Origin: Dioscorea cayenensis subsp. rotundata
Lineage: Eukaryota; Streptophyta; Magnoliopsida; Dioscoreales; Dioscoreaceae
Assembly: GCF_009730915.1 (NCBI RefSeq)
Contig: NC_052475.1
Location: 25,357,016-25,421,015, forward strand
Direction: 5' to 3'
DNA: 64,000 nt
Part shown: positions 35,446 to 47,642 of the stretch, one piece after another
Numbering within the stretch: the first letter of the stretch is position 1
Layout of the letters: the number at the start of each line of letters is the position of its first letter
The notes under the pieces: generated by a model
What the model saw: the letters and a program-made list of their open reading frames with translations, nothing else
Databases searched by the model: none
What the model was told of the DNA's origin: nothing
Position numbers and translations under genes: made by a program

Positions 35446-36711
35446 TTTAAGGAGTGAAGATAATCTTTTATTTTTGGGACTTTTGACCCTGCCATGCAGT
35501 CGACCGTGGTGAAGTCTATATTTCTGTGTGTGTGTGTGTCTTTGTGTTTCAGCTTTGTTATTATTAGTTATTATACTCAAAGGTTGCACTATACCTTGGC
35601 ATTCAAATATTAGACTTCTTAAATAATATCATTGTTCTGGAAAAAAAATTATATTCCACCTCTAATTCACAATCCACTCTTATCTCTAATTGTCCAACCC
35701 CAAAAAATTTGCTTTGGAGTGGATTAAAATTACAATGAGTTTTAAGATCACTATATTTTTGTTTCCTAAACATTTCCATGTATACCAACCATTCTCTTTA
35801 TACCCCTCAATCAAGACATGGATATTCACTATTCTGAGGTGTACATGTTTAATTAGTTTAATCAAAATTTTACAAAGGGCTTCACTCTTGTTTTAAGGAG
35901 GCCAGAATGGCAACTAAAAACAGAGAGATGAACTAAGTGAAAGAGAAATGGTGTCGGCAGACAGAGATAAAACGTAATTAGTTAAACAGTAATTAGAGGG
36001 AATCTTGGAGGGAAGGTTTACACCTATTTTTAAAAATAAAAGACCATTAATGATGTAAATTATATATAAGAAAATATTACTAGATACTTTTTCTTTTCTT
36101 TTTTTTGAGAAAAAATTGCAAATTAAAAGAATGATATAAATGAAAATAAATAAATGGTCAGAGTTTTTGTTGTGTTTTGTTTGATCCTTTCAGTCTTTTT
36201 GTAGTCACTTTTTGTGGTTTGTTGTTTTTTATTTCTGTATCTTCTGTGTTTGTGTTGTTTATCACTGTATAGTGAGGTGTTTTTTTTAAAAAATTTTTTT
36301 ATAATTTAGAATGGTTTATCCAATTTTTTTAAAAAAATAATAAATAAATAAATAGATAAATAAATGGGTCAGCGACATGGATCTACTCTCACCGGTATGA
36401 AAAAAATAGGAAGATGGTGATATAGAAGCCTTCATAGATGTGCCATCATGGATGGCTACTTTTGAACTCCTGCACTTAATTACGTCTCAGAGACCCATCA
36501 AAATTGAATGCATCGCCAAACTTTCAATCCTCTCAACTACCTCATCATGTCAGTCTATAATGCTCTTGCTGTCCATTATCCATTTATACAACCAACTCAA
36601 ACCAATCCCATCCACAACACATTCATATGCTCACTCACCCCTTGATCAACTGCAACCGCTCTTCACTCAGATCACTTCGTCTGTTTCTAGATTCATTTTT
36701 AGCCTTAAAGA
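35446..36711. other. Intergenic and leader of the CHI-fold gene
   Basis: No gene seen up to about 36430. An open frame at 36440-36715 overlaps the start of the next gene by four bases (ATGA). It is Ser/Thr/Leu-rich with no family features and is likely 5' UTR, but could act as a uORF if transcribed. Confidence 0.4.
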
Positions 36712-37740
36712 ATGAACAAAGAGAAGGATTTGGAGACAAAAGTGAATGAGATGAAGTTGGATAATCAGAAAGATGGCAAAGAAGGAGAGACCAATGCTAA
36801 AAAAGTAGTAGAAGAAGAAGCAGAAGAGGAAGTGAAGATGGAGGTTGAGGTCAAGACCGGAGTTTCATTTCCAGTTAAGTTACCGGATGGTAAAGCGCTC
36901 AACTCTGTTGGTATTCGAAAGAAGAAAATCCTCGCCCTCGGCATCAACGTCTACACTTTTGGTATATGTTTGATACTTTCAAGGAAAAAAACAATATATA
37001 GCTCTGATACCATATTAAAAATAATCAAGTATGTATCATTACATGGTTTTGCAAACAGGGATATATGCTGATAATGCTGCGCTGGGAAAGCTTCTAGTGG
37101 ACAAATTTACTAAGGGCGCACCAGAAAAACCAACTAAGGAACTCTATGAAGCTGTGATCAACAGTGATGTAGGGATGATGGTGAGGTTGGTGATTGTCTT
37201 TGGAGGTCTCACCATGAGTATGGTGAGGAAGAACTTTGATGAAGGGCTTGGTTCATCCATCAAGAAGCTTAATGGTGGTCAAAAGAATGAAGAGCTGGTT
37301 AACAAGTGAAGCATTCTTAATCCTTCACTTGCTATGTACATGCACACACATACACACTAGCATGTTGGTTTTAACCATTAAATATTTGTGGCATGATAAC
37401 ACAGGGTTATGGGAGAAGCAAAGGATAGCATCAAACTTCCATCAAAGTCCATCATAGAGATCACTAGGTTGCCTGGATTTGTGCTCCAGACTAAAAGTAA
37501 GTGAAAACAGAGAATTTTTTATTATAAAACTTTGTAACGATTTTATAATTAGTTGAAAGTAGTAGTTGGAGAATATTTAATGGGAAATTGGATTGAATAT
37601 GTGCAGTTAAGGATGAGTTGGTAAGTCAAGTGGAGAGTGAGCTGTTATGCAGAGCCTTCTTCCATATGTATTTGGGTGATGATCCTTTTGACAAGGAGGC
37701 CAAAGACAAGTTTGGGGAACGCTTGCTCACCCTTTTCTAG
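36712..37740 (+). CDS. Chalcone isomerase-fold fatty-acid-binding protein (FAP-like)
   Basis: Four exons: 36712-36961, 37059-37305, 37405-37496, 37607-37740. All introns are GT-AG and phases agree; the product is 240 aa. The N-terminal 45 residues are a Lys/Glu-rich stretch. Then KTGVSFPVKLPDGKALNSVG, GINVYTFGIYADN, MVRLVIVFGGLTMSMVRKNF, IIEITRLPGFVL, LLCRAFFHMYLGDDPFDKEA and a C-terminal RLLTLF follow. This is the CHI fold without the catalytic set of true flavonoid chalcone isomerases. Arabidopsis FAP1-FAP3 of this type bind fatty acids in plastids. Here no obvious transit peptide precedes the domain, so it could be cytosolic, or the annotated start may miss an upstream exon. The frame is intact. 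Confidence 0.87.
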
Positions 37741-38278
37741 GCATTTGGGCGCTTGTTTAATTTTCATTTGTCTTTATGGTTTGTGTGTTGTGTTTGAAAG
37801 AGAATAAAAGAACATTTACATGTGGTTTTAGCTCCCACGTTTTGGAGCGTCTGAAGTGAAACTTGTATGAATAATAATTGTCATGAACTTTCTGATTAAT
37901 AAGTAATCAAGTGAGGAATGAGGATGAGATGGACCATGGTATGTATTAGCTTGGTTAATGAACTTTATTATATTTATTTCAATGGCGAGTTATTAGTGTG
38001 TGGGGCTCCGGATCACATGCACTTCTGAGCAAGTTCAGTACTGTTGGTACGTACGAACATCCACCTTAATTCTTTCTCTTTAGTGCCAATATGATATTAC
38101 TTATCCAGTGAATATGCACCATCAAGATCAAAATTTAATTGAAATGAGAAAGAATCTCTATGAGGCTCTGAATCCTTTCTAAGGTTTCCTAATTTCCTGA
38201 AATGCATATGAGTGTCATGAAGACAGTTTGTAGTTTAAGTGGCTTAATTAGTAACATAATTATAATTTTTTTTTTTAG
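37741..38278. other. 3' UTR and intergenic
   Basis: It probably holds the 3' UTR of the CHI-fold gene (an aataaaag signal near 37803). Nothing else is seen. Confidence 0.5.
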
Positions 38279-38490
38279 CCAACGACCTTCGGGTCTATTG
38301 GTACACGGATCGCCGATAGAGCTCTCACCGAGTGGTGAGAGTTCGATTTTCGGCTGAGGGCACATTTCTGGGAGTTGTGAATAGTGATTGTGTATGGGTG
38401 ATTTCAACGCCCATGTGAGTATGGCCCCGTTCTCACTTGTTCCACCAAAATTTGTGCCCGTCCCTGGGTCTCTAGTGGGTTCGCCAAATG
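38279..38490 (+). mobile_element. tRNA-derived SINE, family A (copy 4)
   Basis: Closest of the four copies to an intact tRNA-like head: tctattggtacacggatcgc, gagctctcaccgagtggtga, gagttcgattttcggc, then gcacatttctgggagttgtg. The 3' part diverges from the other copies and no clear target duplication was seen. A poly-T tract (38267-38276) abuts its 5' end. Confidence 0.78.
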
Positions 38491-38856
38491 CCACGCAATT
38501 TTTGACACAATATTTTTGGTTCCAGAATCCAGTACATTGAATTTGTACTCAAATTAAGTATTGACAAGAAGGAAAAAAGCAAAAAGAAAAACAATTATAT
38601 TATAAAAAGAGTTGAATATGACTAATTTTTTTCACTCATTTTCAACCAGAGATTACTTCTAAAGAAATACCATGTGAATCCTCTTCTTCTTCTTCTTCTT
38701 CTTCTTTGATCAAGCAAGCTTTTAGTTATCCCTTGCTTCTAAGCAGCTCCAAACATTTAATTTAAGCAAAAACTCCCTCACCAGGCAAGGTAAAAAAATA
38801 TACATTTTTAATTTATCTAATTAATATTAATTCAGAAAACAATACCCTCAATAGGC

Positions 38857-38893
<37 letters not shown>

Positions 38894-39116
38894 CATAATA
38901 TTCTACATATGTTTTGGTGGAAAGAAATTAATCCCACGCCCACATTCCAAAATTCCAAATCCATTCCATCTTTCTGCCACAAAACCAATATCCTCTTTGA
39001 CCCTAAATTTAGAAAACAGTGTGTGTGTGTTTTTAGTAGTCCCTCCCAAATCCCAAATTTCCACCAAAATCCCTAAAATTTTTCAACATCGATCGCAGCA
39101 GCCGCAGCAACAGCAG
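38491..39116. other. Intergenic, with CTT and AAT microsatellites
   Basis: It holds (TTC)n at 38681-38707 and (AAT)n at 38857-38891. The last 100-150 bases probably belong to the 3' UTR of the minus-strand membrane protein gene. Confidence 0.6.
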
Positions 39117-39603
39117 CTACCGATCATCTTCACCCATCCCTCGTCTCCGAATCAACAAAGCAAGAAAGCTCGCAACCGCGCAGCAGGCAGCCACGAAGTT
39201 ACCCTCTCTAATCAGAAATCCTGAAAGCAAACCCAGCGATGTCCCCAGTGATCCTCCGCCCCTCGCGGACGAGCGCACGGCGAGGTTTCCCAGCAAACGC
39301 CAGCAGCACCAAGACCGTGATCCACGTGACCAGAGTCGCCGGCACCGCAACAGCCAACGCCGCCCCCATGGCGAGCAAGCCAAAAACCCCACCGTAAAGC
39401 ACAGAAGCATAAAGCGTGGGCCAGCCGATGGAGGTGGTCGGCCGGCGGTGGGAGATGGCAACGTTGTACCAAGAGCGAATAGAAACGACGAGGTTCCAAG
39501 AGGATGAGAGGAGGAGGGCGTAGACAAGGAGGAAGATGCACACCCAGGTTCTTCTCTTGCTCATCGCCTTGAGAAGGAGGGAATTCCACTGGAGATCCGC
39601 CAT
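39117..39603 (-). CDS. Small plant transmembrane protein of unknown function, probable frame break near the C-terminus
   Basis: The ATG at 39603 opens a frame of 131 aa ending at 39208. It encodes MADLQWNSLLLKAMSKRRTW, a first membrane helix (VCIFLLVYALLLSSSW), a luminal or loop part, then LYASVLYGGVFGLLAMGAA and VTWITVLVLLAFAGKPRR, a multi-pass arrangement. The first frame ends GFAFRISD-stop. The next frame continues with REGNFVAACCAVASFLAL to a stop at 39117, which reads like a further membrane helix and resembles the C-terminus of the plant family as I remember it. A net +1 change near 39217-39222 would join them (about 161 aa). Alternatively the 131-aa form is the real product. The preceding text tttgctttcag resembles a splice acceptor, but no suitable donor exists close upstream. 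Function unknown. Confidence 0.72.
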
Positions 39604-40910
39604 GATCGAGAGCTCGCTTTCCTTTGGGTATGAAATGAAGGTATAAGCACGTGATGAGGATGTACTGCGGGTGGTGCTGGTGCTGGTGTTGGTGATGGCG
39701 TGGTGGTGGGTTAATAATAATAATGTTCGAATGGAAAAAGCACTGACTCAAGTGTCGAGTGAGATTCGGGTTTGGACTCAGAGCTGTAGCTTGTTTCAGG
39801 GCTTAGAGCCTTAGAGCCAGATGTGTGTTTGTGTGTACTATTTTTGACGTATTTAGAACGGCTTGGTGGCCTACTTCTTCTTCTTCGTTTTGCTCTGTCG
39901 TGTCTTTTTATGGTAACTGTGTCCTTTTGTCTGAGGGTAAAAAAGATGACTAGTTTTACCCGTGAGTGAGTGATAAAATTGTTTGCCCTTTAAGAAACAA
40001 AGGCTTGTGAGTTGTTCAGTAAGTTCGAGTTCTAGTCCTTTTGGTCCGCCCACTGTTTTTTTTTTTCTAGTTAAATTATGATTTTGATAGAACCACAAGT
40101 TTATCATGAAACCGTGCAATTGTGTGTGTGTGTTTTTTTTTTAAAATTAATGGATAAATAACTCAAAAATGAATATAAACATTATAAATGTAGAGCAGAT
40201 AAATTACAACAAATATATGTAGCTAATATTGGTATAACCGAAAACGTGGGAAAAATCATGAGAGATTAAAAAGTTAAATCTCTGAACATAGTGAATAAAC
40301 ATAAATAATAACACAACAGATACATTACAGGTGAGATATGACAAGTGGATAGAAGAAATAAATGAAAGAAGAACTATACAAAATTACTAGATATAATTAG
40401 ATTTTTATAAGATAAAGGTACCACCCTACTAGGTCGCAAAATGATTATCAGTTTATCACAAAGTCTATTTTTTGTTTTTATGTATATATGTGTTAATTTG
40501 GATAATAAATAAAATTTAAACTTGTTTATCTTCGTGATTTTTTCACACATGTCACAGTCAAATGCTTGATCAAAATAAAATATAATTATGTGGTTTGTTT
40601 GTCCACACATTTAAGAATATGTTTTTAATTAAAAAGCCAAAACTAAACAATAATCTCCCACTATTAATTATTAAAAATAGTGTGACGACTCAACCAAATT
40701 CAAAACATTTTCAATAACTAACTTTCAATATATTATAAACATACATATTAAATAATCATATTTTAAAAACAATAAGTCAATGTGGGTTCCACATCACATC
40801 AACAGTCCAGCAAACATTTTCTCATAAGCACTGCAAGACCGATACTTAAACAAGTGATAACCAATAAACAATAAACATTATTAACACTCTTCCCTTGCGT
40901 TGCAACTTGC
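39604..40910. other. Intergenic between divergent genes
   Basis: Upstream regions of the membrane protein (minus) and the second PPR gene (plus). No other gene seen. A poly-T/TG tract lies near 40122-40142. Confidence 0.5.
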
Positions 40911-42742
40911 ATGAGACTTTTCCATCCAACTTCTCTTCTTCCCCTCAAAACTCCATCTCTGACAAAACACGTAAAACAAGCCTCCTCTTCGTCTTCAACC
41001 TCTCGCCACCCACAAACATCCATCATCTCCTCCCTCTTGAAATCATGCTCCCATCTCAACCATCTCAAGCAAACCCATGCCAAGATCCTTATCCCTCGCC
41101 CTCCACCATCATCACTCCTCCTTCATCTCCTCGCTCACCCTCGCTTACATCTCTCACGGTCTCATCCACTCCGCCCACCTCCTCTTCCACACTATTCCCA
41201 GTCCATCCCCCTATCTCTACAACCTCATGATCCGCTCTCTTACTAATCATGGCCATTTCCACCACTCCCTCGGCCTCTACTCCTCCCTCCTCTCCTCCAC
41301 CACCCACCGCCCTGACAAGTTCACCTTCCCTTTCGCTCTCAAATCTTGCGCTGCCCTGTCCGACATCCACAACGGCAAACAAATTCACCAGCATTCCATT
41401 TGCCTTGGCTGCGAGAATGATCCCTTTGTGCGTGCCGCGCTGGTCGACATGTATTCCAAGTGCGGATACATTGACTCTGCTCGTCAAGTGTTCGACAAAA
41501 TGCCCCAAAGAGATTTGGTTTCTTGGACTTGCATGATTTCAGGCTACGCTCATAACGGATGTAACTTTGAAGTGTTGGAGTTCTTCCATCTCATGAGATC
41601 TTCCGGTGTGAGGCCTAATCGTGTCAGCTTGCTTAGTACCCTGTTGGCGTGCGGCCGTCTCGGAGCTCTTTGCAAAGGACAATGCATTCATGGACATGCC
41701 ATCCATACCGGTTTCGATGCCGACGTTTTGGTGGCCACATCCATCATTGACATGTACGCGAAATGTGGAAGTTTGATTGTTGCCAGATTAATGTTTGATA
41801 TCACAGATGGTAAGGATCTGGTGTGTTGGAGTGCGATGATTGCTTGCTATGGATATCATGGTCTTGGAAGAGATGCCATTGATATCTTTCAATTGCATGG
41901 TGCGAGCTGGCACTAAGCCAAATCATGCCACATTCACAAGCCTGCTCTCTGCTTGTAGCCATTCTGGACTTGTCAATGAAGGTCGTAAGTGTTTTGATTC
42001 AATGGTATCAGTACATGGTGTTGAACCTAAGTTGAATCATTATGCATGCATGGTGGATCTTCTTGGACGTGCTGGTAGAGTTCATGAAGCTTTAGAGCTA
42101 ATTGAAAGAATGCCGATGAAACCTGACTCTAGCCTATGGGGATCTTTGCTTGGAGCATGTAGGATTCACGGTGACATTGATACCGGAGAGAAGGTTGCTG
42201 ATAAGATCTTTGAATTGGAGACTACTCACTCTGGATACTATGTTCTTCTTTCAAACATATATGCCGCCAAATCTAGGTGGAAGGAGGTGGAGAGAGTGAG
42301 GAAGTTGATGGTTGGAAATAAAGTGAGCAAAGTTCAAGGCTTCAGTTTGATTGAGTTTGGTAACCAAGTTCATAAATTTGGGGTGGATGATAGGTCCCAT
42401 CCTCAAGCGAAGGAGATCTACTCCTACTTGGAGGAGTTAACTGGCAAATTGAAGCAGCATGGTTATGTTCCTTTGATTGATCTTGCACTGCATGATATTG
42501 AAGATGAGACCAAGGAAGCTTCTCTGCTTTACCACAGTGAGAAGCTTGCTATAGCTTTTGGCTTGATTAATTTGAGCCCTGAAGCACCAATACGTGTTAC
42601 AAAGAACCTTCGCATTTGTGCAGATTGTCATGATGCTATAAAGATAATTAGCAAAGTTGTGAGCCGGGAGATAGTTGTGAGGGATATGAATCGTTTCCAT
42701 CACTTTGAGAATGGATATTGTTCTTGTGGAGATTTCTGGTGA
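40911..42742 (+). CDS. Pentatricopeptide repeat protein, PLS-E-DYW class, two frame breaks
   Basis: An intronless PPR-DYW gene covering three frames. Frame one (from 40911) gives MRLFHPTSLL and LLKSCSHLNHLKQTHAKILI. From about 41093 the next frame continues with SFISSLTLAYISHGLIHSAH, PDKFTFPFALKSCAALSD, DLVSWTCMISGYAHNGCN and VCWSAMIACYGYHGLGRDAI. From about 41890 the third frame continues with MVRAGTKPNHATFTSLLSAC, the E region (PDSSLWGSLLGACRIHGD) and the DYW domain (YHSEKLAIAFGL, ICADCHDAI) ending GYCSCGDFW-stop. The usual final Tyr is Phe, a conservative variant seen in some DYW proteins. Both breaks are net +1 and no repeat motif is lost across them, which argues for intact function before the breaks, or for surplus bases in the sequence. 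A likely organelle RNA-editing factor. It is not a recent duplicate of the PPR gene at 20340-22430. Confidence 0.85.
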
Positions 42743-43194
42743 TTGGATTTTGCTCAAGTATTTGTTGCCAAGTTACCAAAATTTGGACTTATAAGTGATT
42801 TGTTTAGTGTTTCACAGTCAGATGAGCCATGGAACTTATTAGCTGCTTAATATTTCACATTGAAAATAGGGGAAATCGCTAGGTAAGCACATATCAAAAT
42901 TCTCCATTCTAGAACATAGCAGCAGTCAAAGAAAGCAATCTCGGTGCATGTGAGCTGATGTAATGAGAATGGCTTTCTTCTCTTCAGGAAAGCAACACAC
43001 GTCCAAGAGCAGCCACTTGGAACGCCCACAGACGTCCTCATGCTCACAATAATTCCCTTTGCCGCCATTTGTTTTTCCGTGGCACCTCCTCATCCCCTCC
43101 ACGTTTCACGCCATGGATCCCTCACCGCCTCTCTTTCCTTTAATCTCCCAATCAAACGTCTTCCCCCTCGTCTTTTCCTCGTCATTGATAGGCA
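42743..43194. other. Intergenic and leader of the C2-GRAM gene
   Basis: No separate gene seen. A short upstream ATG at 43111 (MDPSPPLFPL...) opens a frame that overlaps the C2-GRAM start and is out of frame with it. Confidence 0.5.
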
Positions 43195-46100
43195 ATGAGG
43201 CTCTACGTGTACGTCCTGGAAGCTCGGGGCTTTCCTGCCGTGAAGGCCTCCGATGGTGTCTACACGAAGCTGCAGGTTGGGAAGCACAAGACGAGGACCA
43301 GGACGGTGAAGAATGGCACCGACCAAGTGGCATGGAACGAGGAGTTTGTGTTCCGGTTGGAGGATGAGAATGCTGATGTGGAGCTCGAGGTTAATGCTGT
43401 TGGTGGAGAGCTTCTTGGGACCGTCCAGGTTCCTCTCCGCTTGGTTCTGGATGATGGTGCCTGGGCATTGCCGCCTACTTGGTTTCCCCTTCGATCCAAC
43501 CATGCTGGGGGTTCCAAATCCCCAGGTAAGAACTGCGGTACACGCACTTCGTCATCCTTTTCTTCTCGCATTGATTATCATCATCTGTAACGCCTGATTG
43601 GATAATGCAATTGTTAACTTTGGGCTTCCCAAAATTTGTGATCTCTTTAGCAACATTTTGATTGGTCTATTTGTTGGAGAGGTATACCACTCTGTTTCGA
43701 CTGAAAAACACTCGATTTTGCAATGATTAATTGATCGGCTGATTTGAGCAGGAGCATGTTTTGCTCAACAACCTATCATCTACTTGTACATTCTACGCAC
43801 TAGAGCTAAGATGCATGTCAAATTCTTGATGATATGGTTATGTTCTAACACCTGTTAAATTTAGGAAAACTAGTTGTGAACATCTGTGCGGCCAGTCTTA
43901 ATGAGAAGGCTTCATTTTGCGCTTAATGTTTTAATGGCAAATTCATAAAGTAATCAACATGTCTTTTCTTCTGCTTATGCATTAGACCTTCTAGAGCTAA
44001 TATGCTTGTTAAATTATCAATATTATGGTTATGGTCTAACTCTTGGCATTTTAGGAAAAATACTACTGACCATATCAGTGTGTGGCTGGTCTAATGGTCA
44101 TAAGGCTTCTTCTCCCAAAGGCTTTTTTCACAACACCAGTGTGCAGGAGCAGACAGACGGAGTGGTTAGAGCTTCCAACATTCATGCCGAGATAGACACC
44201 ATGGGAACCATGGGCATTGATAGACCCAAATTTGCTTCTGAACAAACACAGATTGCACAAACTCTTGATAGTTCTTTGGTTCAAAGTTTTTCCCAAAAAA
44301 ATGAAGAAAACCCTAGAGCAAGTTCAAGCAATAGTGATCCACTAGTTCCTTCTGCTACTTTTGAGAAAGCACTTAATGCCATGCAATCTGAAGATGAAAC
44401 TGAAATGCCTGATAATCTTCAAGGTGGTATTCTTCTTGAACAAACATATATTGTAGATTCTAAAGACTTGAACCTGTATCTTTTTGGACCCGATTCACAC
44501 TTCAAGAGAGATTTGGCAGAATTAGAGGGCATAACAGATTTCCAGGAGGGGCCTTGGACATGGACATGCGCAGAACGAACTTGTTTAAGAAGAACATTGA
44601 CTTACACAAAAGCTAGTAAACTTGTTAAAGCTGTGAAAGCAAGAGAAGAACAAACATACGTCAAAGCAGATGGAAGAAGCTTTGCAGTATCAACCTGCGT
44701 GGTTACACCAGATGTACCATGTGGTAACTGTTTCGAGGTTGATTTGCTCTACAAGATCATGCCTGCCACACCATTATCATCAGGTGAACCATTGTCTCAT
44801 CTAGTAATATCCTGGAATGTAAATTTTCACCAGAGCACTCTAATGAAGGGCATGATTGAGAGTAATGCTCGTCAGGGACTCAAGGAGAGCTATGAGAAAT
44901 TTGCTGATTTGCTTGCCCAAAATATCAAGCCTGTGGATTCTGCAGAGCTTACATTGGACAAGGAGCGCTTGTTGGCTCCATTGCAGCTAGATCACCGGTC
45001 GGATTGGGAGCTGGCTAGGGAATATTTTGTTAATTTCACTCTACTTTCTTTCCTTTTCATGGCTCTCTATGTTCTTCTGCACATTCTCTTATCAAAGCTT
45101 GGTAGAGTGGGAGGACTGGAGTTTAATGGTCTTGACTTGCCAGACTCTTTTGGAGAGTTGATTACATGTGGTATCTTGGTTCTTCAGGGAGTGCGTGTCT
45201 ACAATATGATGTCACATTTTGTACAGGCAAGACTTCAGAGAGGTGATTCCTCTATTTTCTTTTCACAACATGAATGGGCAGCTTCCCAGGTTTCACTTCT
45301 GGAGCTGCTGGTGTACACTGAGTGAATTCTAATCTTGTTGAGTATGTGGTTTGTTTAACATTTTTCTTTTCCTCTTTTATAGGTAGTGATCATGGGGTCA
45401 AAGCACAAGGTGATGGTTGGCTTCTGACTGTAGCGTTGATAGAAGGAAGTAACTTGATGTCAGTGGCTTCAAATGAACTTGCGGATCCCTACGTCGTCTT
45501 CAGCTGCAATGGCAAAACCAGAACAAGTTCAGTTCAACTTCAGACACGTGATCCTCAATGGAATGGTTAGTTTGTTTTATGCCTTTTATTATGGATGTGC
45601 ATTCCTTGTCTTTCATGAGTTCACTTGTTTTTCCATTTTATTGACTAGTGAATTTGCAGAGGTATTGGAGTTTGATGCGATGCCCGAGCCACCATCTGTT
45701 TTAGATTTAGAAGTTTTGGATTTTGATGGCCCATTTGGTTTAGCAGTCCCCCTTGGCCATGTGGAGATCAATTTTCTGAAGCATACCTCTGAAGAATTAG
45801 CTGATATCTGGATTCCTCTTGATGGAAAACTTGCTCAAACATCTCAGAGCCAGCTGCATTTGAGAATTTTCCTAGAAAATACGAAAGGAGATGAAACCAT
45901 TAGAGAATATCTTAGAAAGATGGAGAAGGAAGTGGGGAAGAAGGTGATTAATTTATAGGATCTGTTTGATGTGCAATCTTTTGTTGCCTGGCTAATCAGT
46001 TTGTATCCTACCAGATAAATCTTCAGTCACCTCACAAGAATGCAACATTTCAAAAGATCTTTGTGTTGCCACCAGAAGAATTTCTCATCAATGATTTCTC

Positions 46101-47642
46101 CTGTTACTTGAAGAGAAAATTGCCATTGCAGGTTCCTATTTTCCTGTTATATTAGTTGAGGATATCTTTGAAAGATGATTGGATTGAATAACATTGATTT
46201 CTTCTGCAGGGAAGGCTTTTCCTTTCAGCTAGAATTGTAGCATTTTATGCTAATTTTTTTGGTCATAAAACCAAATTTTTCTTTCTCTGGGAAGACATTG
46301 AAGATATTAAAATGATGCCCCCATCCTTGGCAACAGTAGGCAGTCCAGCCCTATTATTTGTTCTGAAGATTGGTCGAGGCCATGATGCTAGGCTTGGTTC
46401 TAAGTCTTGCGATGAAGAAGGAAGGTTGAAATTTCAATTTCAATCATTTGCGTCCTTTGGTAAAGCAAGCAGGTATGTCTTTTTCCACATACACGTTTTG
46501 TCTTTGATGGAAGGTGCGATCAGTATAGGAACCATGCTGCTATTATATTGGTCAAAATAAGAAAATAAAATTTAGATGCAGAATGGATGGTTACTTCAAC
46601 TGCTAAGAGCTTTTCTCACTGATCAAGAACTATGCCATCCTTGCATATTAGTCTCTCTGTGGAGAAAGTGTTAATTTGACAGCATTTTTTAGGACAATCA
46701 TGGCTTTATGGAGGGCCAGAACCTTGACATTTGAGCAGCAAGCAAAGCTAGAGGAAGACCATCTTTTTCGTGGTGATAAGTCACCCCAAATTGAGAATAT
46801 GGACTCTGTTTCTTGCGGTGAAGATAATAAGCTTTCGAAGTGCTTTCAAACAGATGTTCCTTTACAAGTGAGCTCATTCTTCACTTATATCTGTGCCTAT
46901 ACTTCTAAATTTTATGTTGCTAATGTTGACAAGCTTACCAATCCGAATGTTAAAATTTACTCTTTAGATACCTTGCTGCGGACTGAATTCTATGGTATCA
47001 TCTGATTCAATCTTTTCCTCACTAAAATTTCTCGAGCTGTCTGCAGATCACGTTACTCATGAAAATATTTGATGGTGGGCATATAGAAAAGAAAATAATG
47101 GAGAAAGTTGGATGCGTTGGTTATTCAGTTACACAATGGGAATCTGCAGGACCTGATTCCCATGAAAGGCATATTAATTATAAGTTCAACCACATTATGT
47201 CGATATTCGGTGGTGAAGTGGATAGCATGCAGAAGAGGACTCCTACTCCAGATTGTAATGGTTGGAGCATCGAAGAAGTTATGACTCTCCATAATGTGCC
47301 ATTTTCAGAACATTTTCATGTATGCTTATCTCATTATGCTTTCAGCTCTGTTATAATGTTTTATTAGCTATATACTGTTCTTATTCCTTTTTTTTTTTTG
47401 GGTTAGTTTATACTTATTTGGTTTTTTTTTTTAGATCCACTTGAGATACCAAATTTGGACCAGTGGCAGCAGAGGATGCCATTGCGAAAGTATCTGTTGG
47501 TGTCTTATGGACGAAGAAGAACAAATTCCATAAACGGATCACCAAGAATATATGTGATAAATTATGTCATAGGTCTCAAGAAATTTTTGAAGTTGCTGAG
47601 GATGAATTACTTTCTGCAAAAGCTCAGGAGCATGTGACCTAG
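43195..47642 (+). CDS. C2 and GRAM domain protein with VASt domains (At5g50170/At1g03370 type), nine exons
   Basis: Exons: 43195-43525, 44055-45242, 45383-45565, 45660-45943, 46015-46131, 46210-46472, 46693-46867, 47047-47319, 47435-47642. All introns are GT-AG and phases agree; about 1,006 aa, against 1,027 for the Arabidopsis relative. Order: first C2 (MRLYVYVLEARGFPAVKA...); linker; first VASt domain (PDNLQGGILLEQTYIVDS to the TLMKGMIESNARQGLKESY block); membrane segment (LLSFLFMALYVLLHILL); second C2 (GWLLTVALIEGSNLMSVASN to LGHVEINFLKHT); GRAM (KRKLPLQGRLFLSARIVAFY); second VASt (MKIFDGGHIEKKIMEKVGC, LHNVPFSEHFHIHLRY). Such proteins are thought to act at membrane contact sites in lipid transfer. 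In the last exon the frame changes net +1 at about 47441-47448; after it FHKRITKNICDKL restores family text up to a TAG. Intron 1 contains a decayed copy of the exon 2 start. Confidence 0.9.
43782..43918 (+). pseudogene. Decayed duplicate of the exon 2 acceptor and exon start, in intron 1 of the C2-GRAM gene
   Basis: This stretch aligns with 43972-44110 over its whole length: tagagctaag-atgc / tagagctaat-atgc, atggttatgttctaac / atggttatggtctaac, ttaggaaaac / ttaggaaaaa, ctgtgcggccagtctta / gtgtgtggctggtctaa, aaggcttc in both. Offset is about 190 bp. The copy retains a plausible ttag acceptor in the right phase and would add about 20 codons after exon 1 before a stop. It has no donor, so it could only serve as a truncating terminal exon. 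Confidence 0.75.

Noticed and set aside
20340-42742. The two PPR-DYW genes as a tandem duplicate pair
   Set aside because: They differ throughout and lie about 18 kb apart in opposite orientation; ordinary members of a very large family.
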